A stretch of 64,000 bases of DNA from Opisthocomus hoazin (Eukaryota; Chordata; Aves; Opisthocomiformes; Opisthocomidae), in contig NC_134417.1 of the NCBI RefSeq assembly GCF_030867145.1, positions 6,239,577 through 6,303,576 of the forward strand, read 5' to 3'. Below are positions 1 to 30,818 of the stretch, piece after piece. The stretch's first letter is position 1. The number at the start of each line of letters is the position of its first letter. The notes below the pieces were generated by a model. The model had not been told where the DNA came from. It did not search any database and saw nothing but the letters and a program-made list of their open reading frames with translations. The position numbers and the translations under genes were made by a program.

Positions 1-3000
1 TCTCACCACCCCACCAGCAGCTGAACGCACGCAGGGAGCCAACAGCTTGTGCTAATGCCATTTTACTTCCCCTCCCTCCAGTCAATTATAACAGAAATTG
101 CCAGGAGACACAGGTTTGGAGCATGCTTGAGCTGGGGATGAGGCACTAACAGCGTTCAAGCCGGCTACAGCAACAGACCAACCCATGAAAACCAGGAGCA
201 TGCCCTTCAAAGGGGTCAGAGCTGCTCGGCCTCCCTCCCTTGCAGCCCTTGCCGCAGCAGGAGAGACATCTTGGTAGGGCATTTTAGAGATGTTTGTGAA
301 GGTCACGGCCAGCCTCAGCATCTCCTCCAGCAGCACTCTCCCTCCTTTCATTCCCGCAGTCAGTGCTATCACCAAGTGCCCACCCAAGGCCGGTTTTGGG
401 AAGCTACCTGGTCCCAGGTGATCATGGCACGCAGCATTTGCTTTCGAAGCCTTGGCAAGCCTGAGGGGAGGCTGCAAAGGGGATCACGCTGCAAACAGGC
501 CATCGTCCAAGCCCTGCCCTCCTCCCCACCAGAACTGGCCTCTTTTGGTTGGCCTGCCTCAAAACTTACCACAATTTTACCATTTTTAACCCATTCCTCT
601 CTCCAGAAGAGGAGTGTTTCCCCCTTCTCCTTTTCAAGCATTTTAAGAGTTGGGCCTTAGGAAGTAAATGTTCAGAGGTCTTTAAAAACTATTTCCCATC
701 CATCACCTGTAATTATGGCCACAGCATATCCTGCAATGGTGGGACACTTAACCCAGGCTGGAGAGAGGAGCTGGAAGCTGCTGCTTAGGAGGGTAACTAC
801 GGGACTAAGTAACAGCAGTGACAGACAGGCAAGCGGCTCGTTGTTTCCTGTCTCGCTTTGGTGCCGACAGCAGAAGGGGACACGTTGCAAGCTCTGTACT
901 GGAGCACGTCTTCAGGCGACCGCAAAGGCAAAAACCCCTTCAAAAGCCCAAGCGGCTTTGCACAGCTGCTCATCTAGAAACAAGACAGTCTAAAAATCCA
1001 GATACTCCCACTGAATATTTCTCTGTGGCTTGAACATCAGTGTCTTTTCTAAACCAAATTTGCTTTCAGGGCTGCCGAGAACCACAACAGCTTCAAATGC
1101 ATGTATTTGAAACAGTGTTTTTTTAGCCATGGGATAGGAACAAGGTGACATTTCCACCGTTAAGTAAACTAAATACTCTCCAAAAGCACTGAAGGGTAAC
1201 GAGCTGAACAGAACCACGCTGGCTCCCCTCCACCACACTATTTGCACCCACAAAGAGGTAACAGCTACAGCTGAATACAGCTGTAAGGTTATTTAAGGAG
1301 AGTTTTACTGGGCAGGGGAGCGGATAAGAGCTTTCCAAGAGCAGCCACCTGTTATCAGCTGCTGTGACAAGGCATCAGAAGCACGGCAGCAGGTTTCCTC
1401 CCACAGGCAGCCAGATGAAAACGGCTCAGGGAGAGCCACAAGTTAATTGGGCTGCATGAAAAGACCCAAATCCTTAGAACAGGCATTCACTGGGAGGAAA
1501 AAATAACAAAGATGGATCGTCCTTGGCTCTAGAAACCTTGAATTCAAGGGAGACGTCTGTCCTGATGAACGTCACCCCTGTTCCCCCTCCAGGACATCCC
1601 ACAGAGGTGCCCTGAGTCACATCAGCATCCTCTCCGTTGATCTGCAGTTACAGCAAGCCAGATTCATTATTCACAAGCCCTCCAAAAAACACCAGAAACT
1701 TGAGTCTGTGCATTGAGACATATCTGTGCATTGAGAAATACTGTCTGCTGTTCCAGTCTCATCCTCCTCTCTACTGACTCAATACATCTCCAAAGCAGAA
1801 GTCTGGTGGTCTTTTAGTGTTCCTAAAGAGAATTAGCAATCATTAACTTCTCCGTAGGCAAATCCCATAAAACATAAAATGAAAAAAGAAATAATCATCA
1901 GGCCCTACAGGCTGTTCCAGTAACCAGGTCAACAGGCAAATGGGTTTTGAAATGCAGTTACGATGTGCCGAAGATATTCCCCCTGCAGACACCAGCTGGC
2001 GGACAGGAACGGGAACAAGAAGTACCACCACCGCAATAACGGAAGGACGGCATGAGAAGCTGCATCAGCACCGGCCCTCCTCCCTTGTTACAGACGGCAG
2101 ATGGAGAAATAACAGTCAGAAATTCACTGTGCTCACTTGTTCGTATTTTGTTCCCCTCAAGAAATAAACCAATCCTTCCTTAGGCTGGAGTTCAAAGTAG
2201 GGAAAAAAGCTCTTGGAAAAACCTGCTTCCTCCACAACTCTGGAGAGCAACCTCAAGAATTCAGCTGAGCTCAGCAGTTTCACATACCTTTCTTATATGA
2301 CGGAGGATGGCTATTTTGATTAAAAACAATCTTCAGAGCAAAAGGCAAGTTATAAAAATAGGAAAAAATCCCCGGGAGCAGGCATTTGCAGACAACTGCT
2401 GTGCTCATACGAGCCACGTGAATTGCACTGAAGCCCAACACTTTGCTTCAGGCACCACTGCGAAAACGCTTATTAGAAATTAAGATCCTCAGTTTGTAGC
2501 CATGCTGTTTTTAACCAGTGTGTTGCTGGCGCAGTTTGAATAATGTGCTCAGCTTTGCAGTAAACTCCCTGCAACCAAAGAGCAGCCCTGAAAGGGAGAA
2601 ATCGTTGCCCCCAATTTTACCATCTCGAACAACAGTATTTTAAATACCCCATCTTCAGTAAAGGGAACCAAAAAAATGCGGCTGCTCTTGGTTTTAGTCT
2701 AGACCAGGTATATGCAAGGGATAAGCAAGTTCACACAAGACTTAATAGCATCTATCAAGCAAGGACTACCAACTTTCAACTTGCGCAAACCACACTCAGC
2801 CAAAACCCTGCTCTCCTTCAAGCAGCACAAGTACCAACACCCAGATAATTAGCCAGTTCCCCTAAGCACCTTCTCCCTCCTCTGGTCAGCTTTCCCCCCC
2901 ATAAATTAAATGCAAAATCACTTAGATGCAGAGTTAGAGAACATCAGTTTAAATGCATAAATGGTCAATTATATATATAAAGACAAAGATGCTACAACAA

Positions 3001-4020
3001 ATTAATTAACCTGAAGAGACAGTGCTTTGTGCAAAACAACATTCTCACGTCTGGTTGAAAAGGCTTCTGAAGATGAGCGGTTTCTTCATTTCCCTTTGTC
3101 AGTGGTATGAGCAAAGCTTGTACAACATGCAAGAAAGGGGAAGAGATGATTTCCCAATAACACATGGGAAACACAGGACACGATGAGTCCTTGACATTCA
3201 CAACCAAGACAGAAACTTCAGCTGGATTTCAACCGAACTGGTCTCAGCCCCAAAGTAAATTCGCTTAGATGTCCTTTTCTTTAGCTAGACTGCCACGCCA
3301 ACACACCACGTAATTTTTTGTAGTTTCGATGAAAAACATGAGCAAGTCTCTGCAGCCTACCAACAGGCACCATCAATGCCATCCCAAGTCCCAGGCCAGC
3401 TGTTGACACCCAGCGTCCTGGCCCCGTTTGGCTCTGCCGGTCAAACGCTGATCAGCAGGGACGGTGCAGCAGCATCTTCCAAGCAGGCACCGGGACAGCT
3501 CGTTCCCCGCGTCTCCTGTGCCATAATGTTTATACGCAGGATACTGGATGATATCCACGGTGCAAAACAAAGCAGTCTTGTTCAGAATAGTCACTGCAAC
3601 ATCACTGATATCGCCACGATTGCAGTTTAGTGGCCCATCAGTCCCAACCCAGACACTACCAAAAGGCTACCTTACAGCAAACGAATGGCGGAAGACACAA
3701 CTGTGACAAACTAGGCTGGTCCCTGCTTCGCTCCCTTCGCAAGAAGAGCAAGGGATCTCTCTTCCACGGTGGGTGAAAAGGGCGTTTCAGAGCTGTTCTC
3801 CTCCTGTCCGTGACCTGGAGCAGTCTGCGGGAGGCATAACCATCTGCCAGCAGCGCGTGGTGGCAACGACAGCCTGCGGTTATCACGAGGTTGGTACCGA
3901 CGCTGATGAAGCTTAATCACAAACAAATACATTCTGTTAATCTCATTAAGACATCTAAACATGTACTCTTTCCAGCTACTCTTGTCTTAGAAAGTATAAA
4001 CTCATGACGGGGAAGGGGGA
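1..4020. other. Intergenic region left of PAK2, no gene seen
   Basis: I see no exon, RNA gene or recognisable transposon here. Open frames are short and have no family resemblance or matching splice sites. In human the next gene beyond PAK2 is SENP5, but none of its protein sequence is readable here, so it would lie outside the window. A short imperfect direct repeat with the unit TCTGTGCATTGAGA occurs twice near 1704-1737. The stretch 3370-3520 is slightly richer in CpG than its surroundings but is not a clear island. Confidence 0.6.
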
Positions 4021-4042
4021 AAAACCAAATGTTTTTTAAAAG

Positions 4043-4048
4043 TTTATT
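4043..4048 (-). terminator. PAK2: PAK2 distal poly(A) signal AATAAA
   Basis: The minus strand reads AGAAATAAACTTTTAAAAAA, followed about 20 bases on by a T/G-rich stretch, the usual layout of signal, cleavage site and downstream element. Cleavage would fall near 4020-4030. It is the last good signal before sequence that no longer looks like a UTR. Confidence 0.65.
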
Positions 4049-4481
4049 TCTAGCCCTGAAAGAACAGTTATTAAACAAAGTCAACAAATACAGTAGTTAA
4101 TATTGCAGTAACAATTAAATAACATAATGGGATTAAATTACACAAAAGGCAACATTAAAATCTGAAGATAGTTAAAAAAATAAAAAGAAAGCTTGCACCT
4201 ACTTCCATTTCCATTGACAGCGTGAGGAACACAGGGAAAAACAGACCAGAGACATTTATCTATTCAGCTCCAGCTGGAGAGACCCTTACAGCCTCCTTGC
4301 TCCCTCCCCAACCCACCCACCATCCCCTCTGAGAAAGGGACCCAGCCTCTCCCATCTGCTCTAGCCACACCTTTTACACCTCCCTGCCCTGGAGAGCCAG
4401 GGGGAAGCCTACAATTCGTCTCATTAACACCTAAGGCAGATCAAAGTGCACGTTCCCAGTGCCATGGAAGGAAAAGTCTGG

Positions 4482-4487
4482 TTTATT
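4482..4487 (-). terminator. PAK2: Candidate alternative poly(A) signal, PAK2
   Basis: AATAAA on the minus strand, about 440 bases before the distal signal. No strong downstream T/G element is obvious, so usage is uncertain. Confidence 0.3.
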
Positions 4488-6034
4488 CTACGATAACAAG
4501 AAAATCTCAGGAGTCATACATTCCCTGCACACTTGCATCTCAGCCTTAAGCTGCCCAGCTCCATACATCCAACTAACTACACCACTGTACGTTACACTTC
4601 GTATGCATCATGCACATACTTGACCCTGACTCAGGATCTCATGCTGGCACCCAAAAGAGTGAGACGTACAGGAATTCCAGCACTTTCAGATGCAATCCTT
4701 CCCTCATCATCCATCTACTCGACCTCTGGCTGGTCTCCGTCTGCCACAGCGGTACAGCAGAGCTGAACAGCCCTGCAGCAAGTCTTAGGGATGCTAATCT
4801 GCTCCCTTCAGGGGGAAAAAACCCACAGCTTGCATTTTTCAATCTTGCAGACACATCCAGCTGGCATCATTAGAAAAGCGATGCCTGACCCACTAAAACA
4901 CAAAAGGACAGTACAGCAACCTTCTGGCTCTCCTCTTCTGCCAGCTCCATCTCTGGCCCAGATTCCTGGAAGCAGGGGGTGAGAAGCCTCACCCCCTAAC
5001 AACGAAACTGCTGCCTGGGGAAGGGGAGATGCGGACACTTTCCGACTGCAGAGCTAAACACCTTCCCAGGTCACACAGCAAGCACCGAGATGTGTTTTGA
5101 TAACTTCTGGATTGGGCCAAAGTTTGTGTGCTAGGATGGCTGAAAGTTTGGAAATCGTCTCTCAAGTAGACTAAACTGGACAATTTTTGTAATACATGTT
5201 TTAAACAATTCTCATTCATCAATAAAAGTGAAATAATAAGTTAAAATTACTTATGATTTCTTGGTTTTCTATTTTAAAAAAACTAAATCTATCGCAAGTT
5301 ATCTTAATGTCTAGATTGTGCCATCAAAAAAAAAAAGAAAAAAAAAAAGAAAGCAGAAAGAAAGAAAAGCTCCCAGTTTAACTCTGGCACAAGGAGTTTC
5401 ACAAAGTCCATTGCCAGCAATGGACAAAGAGGGAATCATCGGTACGACAGGTTTTTTTTTTTCCAGCCAAGCCTCCTCACTACTTCGTTTGATCAGGGAG
5501 CCAGATGCACTCAAACTGGGGGCATCGCCATTACAGTGCTTCCAGTGTCCATGGCTTGCAACACATTTTGCCTGGGAAATGCATCTAGATTTACTTGCCT
5601 GGAATGAGACACTTCCTTGAATTTAAAACCATAACTATTCTTACACTTAGAGCTAGAGGGATTTATTCCTTTGATGGAGGAGTTAACATAATTTATCCAA
5701 TGTAAATTTTGACTACCACACAACAGCAGAATGCAAGCTGAACCACAGTACTGCAGCGCCCTGCACAAGGCATCTCTTGTTGGTACTGCACCATTCTCTA
5801 GATGCTGGTGAGTCACAGCAGATGCTACAAGACCCTGGCCCCACCTCCCTCCATCATCAACACAAATAGCCTCCACTGTTCTGGCCGGCCACTCGCAGAT
5901 GGAAGTTGGTTTTGTCATACCTTGGCGATCAGTCCCCAAAATATACTTATCTCTATCGCTATACAAATACCGAAATTATCTGAAAATTACTTCTACCTTC
6001 TGCCAACAATGTTTGTAAAAGTGTGCAAAAAATC

Positions 6035-6040
6035 TTTATT
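6035..6040 (-). terminator. PAK2: Candidate proximal poly(A) signal, PAK2
   Basis: AATAAA in the context CTGAATAAAGATTTTTTGC on the minus strand, with a T-rich and then TTTTACAAAC stretch after it. It would give a 3'UTR of about 1.7 kb. Confidence 0.35.
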
Positions 6041-7566
6041 CAGGGTCCTCTGTCCATACCCAGCCATAAGCCTATCCGTCCCAGGTCCTGCCCCACTGGG
6101 AATGCAATAAAATCCCACTAAAGTCATGGTTATTGTTTCACAGAATCGTTTGGCACATTGTAACTACAGTTCACTCTTCGTTAAACTGTTGGGGAAGTTG
6201 AAATGCATAGACTGTAGAGCTAGAAGAAGCCGGGGCACAGGCTCTTCTACGCTTGCCCCTGGTAATACCCCAAGAACTCAACCGCTCAAGTTGCTCTGTC
6301 CTTCAGAGGGAGGCACTTTTCTTGCATTGAATGTTTGACTTCAGCCATTCTAGCTGGTACAACGTCTTTAGTGAGAAAGGATCAGTGTGACACATCACGT
6401 CTCCTCAGCCCCGAACCAGCCGGTCAAACGGGCCCCATAGATGTCTGATGGCACTGTTCTTCCCTCTCAGATTTTGTCTTCTCAGAACAGCGCTTTGGCA
6501 TTTCCAGGTGTTCATAATCTTCTGTTTGAGTCCTATTATAAAAATCCTGTATCTTCAGTGTCCTCAGATCTGATTATTTGTTCTTCTGATTTCATTAGTA
6601 CAAATGGAGCACGTACAAAATTGGACAAAATAGCTCTAATACTTAAACTCTGACAACTCCATAGGTTGATGCATTATTTGCTTGGGGAAAAAAAATTACA
6701 ACATATACAAAAATGTATTTGATACAAAGAAAGGAAATGTAAAATAAAAAAGTCAAAGGCACCAGCAAAACTTCCAAAGCCCAAGTCAGAGCACAGATAC
6801 AATACATGTTTTTGAACCATCCACCACACCAAGCACGTTATCCCTTATGCTTCTGGCCAGTAAGGCTAATGGGAAAAAAAGAGCAGACAGGAAGACAGCT
6901 GGCATTTTTTTCTTGCCCTGACTACAGCTGATCATTTGATCATAAATAAAGTATCTGACCCCTACCTACATATCCATAAACCGACATCCAAAGACTTGAC
7001 CACAATCATTAAGTTTCTACAAAGAGGCCACATCTTTGATTAAAAGTCCAAAGAGCACAGGCATATGAGAAACAGCTGAATACTTCTCTTCCCCCTCTCT
7101 CCATATTCATCTTAAAAAGCAAACCACATCTCAATACATTACAACTTCTTAAGTAGCCAAGTTGTCAATTCTACAGTACAGTAACAGCTAATCCATAAAA
7201 GAAATGAGAGGCAAGATGTACCTTCACATTTGCCACACTTGCCGTGGATCTAGTCATACGAGAGTTTACTAGAGCGATTTAAAAGTAAACGGGTAGAGGG
7301 GAGGAAGAGGAGAGTGAAAGAGATCAGCAGGTAAAATTAGTACTGCTCTCTGAAAGCTTGAATCCGTCATTCAAGTATTGCAAGTACCCAGAAGGGCACA
7401 ATGAATAGAAGCTGTTACAGCGAAAGTCGTTAAAAACCCTTAAAACCCCGGGCACAGTAAGTGGCATTTCTGGGCTGTCTGAAACACAAACGAACGAAAA
7501 AAAGGCCAGTAATTCAGTCCTCAATTCCTTCTGGACCCCAGACAGGGATCACTAGAGTCACCACAA

Positions 7567-7572
7567 TTTATT
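7567..7572 (-). terminator. PAK2: Candidate most proximal poly(A) signal, PAK2
   Basis: AATAAA in the context AAAATAAATTGTGGTGACTC on the minus strand, about 160 bases after the stop codon and followed by a TGTGGTGA G/T-rich stretch. If used it would give a very short 3'UTR. Confidence 0.35.
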
Positions 7573-7728
7573 TTGGGTGTCTTCTGGATGAGAGTTTTTT
7601 CCCTTTTGCAGACGTTTTTCCCCTAACAAAATCCCTTCCCTCCCCCCGGAAGTGTAACAATTTCATATATTATAAAGATTTGTAAAATACAAACAAACTA
7701 AAAAAGTATGAAGGCTGTGGCAGTAATG

Positions 7729-26675
<18,947 letters not shown>

Positions 26676-29149
26676 GGTTATCAACAGCTAGGGAAAGCAC
26701 TGAAATAGAAATATTTGTTTTAACATAGGAAGAGAGCATAGAATACATAAATGTAGCATTTCTTCTGTTGGCCAAAAGGGAACAGAGGTGTGAATTCAAC
26801 TGAGGGACTCGGCAAACACCACACCGGCAGACTGACGTCTCCGCCAAAGGAAGCCGATCCCTTCCTCACGCCCGCTTCTGGGCCACCCGTTCATCTGTGC
26901 CAGCAGCAGCATTTGTGGGACGGAGTGACAAACTTTTCCAGTGGTAAAACTAACCCAGTCAAAAAGAACAGTCAGTTATAATATGGACCAATTCCCAGGT
27001 CTGGTTTGCTCTCTGTTCACACACAGGTTGCATGCCTGAAAAGGACAGAACATGTAAGGGCCCAAGTACATCTTTTAGGGGTAGCTTTAGCCCAAACAGA
27101 TTAATGCTCTGGAGTCAAACGCCTTTAAAAGCCTTAGATTCTTTCCTTCTTGTCATCTATGAGACAAGATCTTGGGAAGAAAATAATAGCTTGTGCTCAT
27201 AAGTCACAATTCAGCACACTGTCCACATTGTCATATCAAGAATATCTCTATCCAAATTATGCAGCCTACATTAAAGAGCATAGGACTAAGATCCACTGGA
27301 TGCATTCTACTTCTGAACAAGAACTTGCATTGCTTCCCCACTTTGTGCCACACTTTCTCCATTTGTAAAAACAACATATACTATCACCACAATCCTCTGA
27401 GTCCTTAACAAAAACATGAGCAAGATCACAAACAAATCGCTGCTAAAGCTAAAAACACAGCACAATAAAGCATCTACATGGCACACTCCACATTCAAGAA
27501 AATCTGCATTGGCCTGTTCTCACTCCCCACAATATCCTGGAGACTTTTCTCTGATCACCAAGAAACAGGCAGCCCTCTCTGCTACAGAGTAAACAGCACA
27601 AAGATTTACAGGAATTACCTCTTGATGACAGCTGAATAACAAATATGCTCCTCATTGCTTCATACACTGAAATGATGAGCTACCTCTTTGGAACAGGAGC
27701 CAAGGCATCTCCTCTGTGTTGACCTCCTCTTCTCACAACAGTTTGGGAAATGAATGGCATACTGGTGTCCACCAGCAGCCCATCATAGTCCCAAAGCATG
27801 ATTCAGTCCCAGCCACACTACTGTTGCAACCGTTACCGGTGCCATTCTAAAGAGTCAGGATAAGACAGTGCAATCCACTCTCAATTATCACAAAGTACAG
27901 ATATTATGCTATACAACATCTCTGTACAACACATGCATCTTACACAACATGGTCTTAGCAGCAGAATTAAGAACACATGGACTGCCATTCCCTGTAGTTT
28001 CACTGGGTGAATACTGGCAGATCCCAATGAAGAAAAACAAATCAGCCTAGCAGCCGGAATTCAAGCAGCAAAAGAGCACGCCGGTTTATGGTGTGAAGCT
28101 CAAAAGAGATTAAAATTAATTATCACCATAAATGCCCAAGAAAGCAATATGATTTCTGTACAAATACCTTCAGAGGCACAAGCAGCACAAAGTAAAGTTC
28201 TGGCGGTGCAAGTAGAAAACCAGACGTGCTGGTTGCCCCATCTACTTAAAGACTGATGGGGAACAGCAGTCAAAGCTGTGCAGCACCCTCCTAGACAAAC
28301 CTGCCTTTAAGCCCTTTGCCTGATGATGGACCGACAGACCTGCAACACTCAAACATGTCTGCCAGGATGCAGTTGTGAATCAGACAGCAATGCGCATCCT
28401 CCAGCAGCCTCCCAGACTCACTCACTGAATGCTCTTTCAGATGTTGCAAGTTACCTACAGGATCTTCAGTATTTTCCAGTCCCTACACTGCAATATGGGG
28501 AAACAATTAAGAACCCTGCAATCTCACAGCAGGTCTGAACAGCCTATCCACAGGGATTTTCATTTCAAACGTTTCCCTAGCAACACATGTTGTTTGCACA
28601 AAGTGCGTGCCACCAATTTAAGATGTACAAATTTCTGGTCTCAACCACCAAATCAGCTGTATGGTCTTCAACAGTCCTACAGAAGTTTGGCTTGGAATGA
28701 TGGCAGTACAGGGGCCCATATTCCATTTCCCTTATGCTAATCAAATCTCAGGAAATAGTAGGATATAGGGTCCTTAGCTATCCAAATGGGAAGACACATT
28801 TAAAAAGCAAGCACTCCTTCTTTTGAATAAATACAATCAGACAACTAAATAATAGTAGCTAAATAAGCATCTCACAAAACCTTAACACCAAAATGATATA
28901 CTATGTGAAGAAAGCAACACCATGAGTAGCTTTCTGTATTTTTTTAATATAAACTCTATTAATTCCTCCATCTGTGCAGTTTTTTGAGCAGTCTGATATT
29001 AGCAAGAACAGGATGTAAGGATAAACAGCTAACCTGCATCTGAAACTGGACAAGAACAGACCTGGCCCTACAAACCCACACTAATTCCCCAGTCCCCTGG
29101 AGAGCCCAGTCACCAAATTAACAATGTTGTAATGTGGTATTCAGGCTAC

Positions 29150-29155
<6 letters not shown>

Positions 29156-29182
<27 letters not shown>
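29156..29182 (+). repeat. Poly-A run (27 A)
   Basis: Uninterrupted A27 after TACAAATTT. No retroelement body was recognised 5' of it on the plus strand. Confidence 0.85.
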
Positions 29183-30137
29183 CACCCACATTTGCTGCAC
29201 TTTTGTTTACATATTTTTAAAATTCTCACTGTAGTAAAAATTCTTACTTTTCAGTAACACAAGCAGCACAAGCCTGCTCACTGCATACTCAGTATTACAG
29301 CTTCTTCATCTGAAGTGAATTATTCCTTGGCACCTTGTATGCTAAAGAGAAGACACTGTTCAGTAAGAAGTTGGAAGCAATAACATGGAAACCCCAAATT
29401 TATCTATTCCACAAGAAAATGAGGCACTTCAAGAAACTGGCATAACAACATCCATGCAGAACCCTCACGGATGCGGCTCCCATCAGCTGTTCTGTGTTCT
29501 AAGTGTTCAGAAAGATCCTTGACCTCACTCAAAGTAGAGCCCAGAAGCTCTACAGGAGGAAAGCAAGCTGCAGGGCTAGCAGAGCAGACTGAGGTGGCAG
29601 AAAGAGCTCGTGCATCGGCTTCCCACCTGAGGGACTGGCTTCGTCCATCATTTGCAGTTAAACAAAATCCTTCCAGCTTGTTTACTAAAACCTCAGCTTT
29701 TAGGAAAAACTTGAGATGCAATTTATTAATAATGCAAACTAGCACAATTTCTGAGCAGTTTTTTCAAAGACCATTGTTAAAATACAACGCTAGATCCAAA
29801 ACTATTTTGCACAAAGGACCATTTCAATGCGCAGCAGCTTTGAATTCATAGTTTAAAATAAATTACAACAGTTCCACTCGCAACAGATCATTTCAGGAAA
29901 CAGAAGTCTGATTCTTCAGTCACCATCAGAAGTTAAAAATCAATCATTTTGTTCAGGTTCAAATCCAAACAGCTATAGTCTCTTTCTGACAGCTGAGTGC
30001 AGAAGAAAAGAGCAGTTCCCCTCTCCTTTATCCTTACCCTGTCTTCATTATGCAGGGCAAGTTTCCACAGCGTCAGGAAGTACTTTTGAAATTGCCGTAG
30101 AGGTTTGGCATTATAGGCAATGACTGGAGAATGGATT

Positions 30138-30155
30138 AAAAAAAAAAAAAAAAAA
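30138..30155 (+). repeat. Poly-A run (18 A)
   Basis: Uninterrupted A18 after GAATGGATT; nothing recognisable flanks it. Confidence 0.85.
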
Positions 30156-30783
30156 GGAGCACAAATACACCCTGAAGCTCCTTTTCTGCTCTCTCACTCC
30201 CCCAAAGAGGAAAAGAAGTCTGTTCATTTCACAGCAGCTAGGCGTAATCACTCTTGCACCATCACCCACGTGGCTGCCTTGCTGAATCACGGCTTGCACA
30301 AGGAACTGCAAGGACCAGGGGAATATTAATTTTTTCCAGTGCCTGCCAGGAGTCTGTACACTGGCAAAAGGGATGTCAGGTTCGTGTTTCTCTGACAGAA
30401 TCAGACAACTAATGGTGGGGATTTTTTAGCTTAGTTGAAAGACATTTACTAAAAAGGTTAACCTAAGTTTGAGCAACCTCAGAAAAGTATGCTAAATCTG
30501 GAAGATGACAGAAGAAGCAAAGGTAATAAATGGAAGAGGATGTAATCAGGGGAAAAGGATTCACTTTCATCTTTGCCAGTTAAGGTAACATGAGTAATAA
30601 TAATGTATTCAAGTACGTTGGCAACTCCCCCACAATCGCTAGTCGCACTACATTTAATTACAAGAACTAGGAAGCAAGGGAATGAACCACAGAGACAAGC
30701 TGTGAAGCTGCAAACAATACTTAACTACAGACTCCAGATAGATTCATTCCCACCACAGGACAGTGCTGCAACCCACTACACTC

Positions 30784-30787
<4 letters not shown>

Positions 30788-30814
<27 letters not shown>
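30788..30814 (+). repeat. Poly-A run (27 A)
   Basis: Uninterrupted A27 after CACTCATTT; the second run of this length within 1.7 kb. Confidence 0.85.

Positions 30815-30818
<4 letters not shown>

Larger units (their letters stand above)
4025..7728 (-). other. PAK2: PAK2 3'UTR (about 3.7 kb, inferred)
   Basis: From the TAA the strand stays AT-rich, without coding exons, to the consensus poly(A) signal at 4043-4048. The length is in the range expected for PAK2, whose mammalian 3'UTR is also several kilobases. Open frames inside it, including one of about 150 codons at 5511-5966 that begins at a TTG, show no family resemblance and are taken as chance. A pyrimidine-rich run (as read in the mRNA) lies at 5326-5368. 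Confidence 0.7.

Noticed and set aside
1-4020. Search for SENP5, the next gene in human, left of PAK2
   Set aside because: No part of the SENP5 protein is readable on either strand; it presumably lies beyond the window.
29404-29851. Overlapping 113- and 126-codon open frames on opposite strands in PAK2 intron 1
   Set aside because: They are mirror images of the same stretch, with no similarity or splice support.
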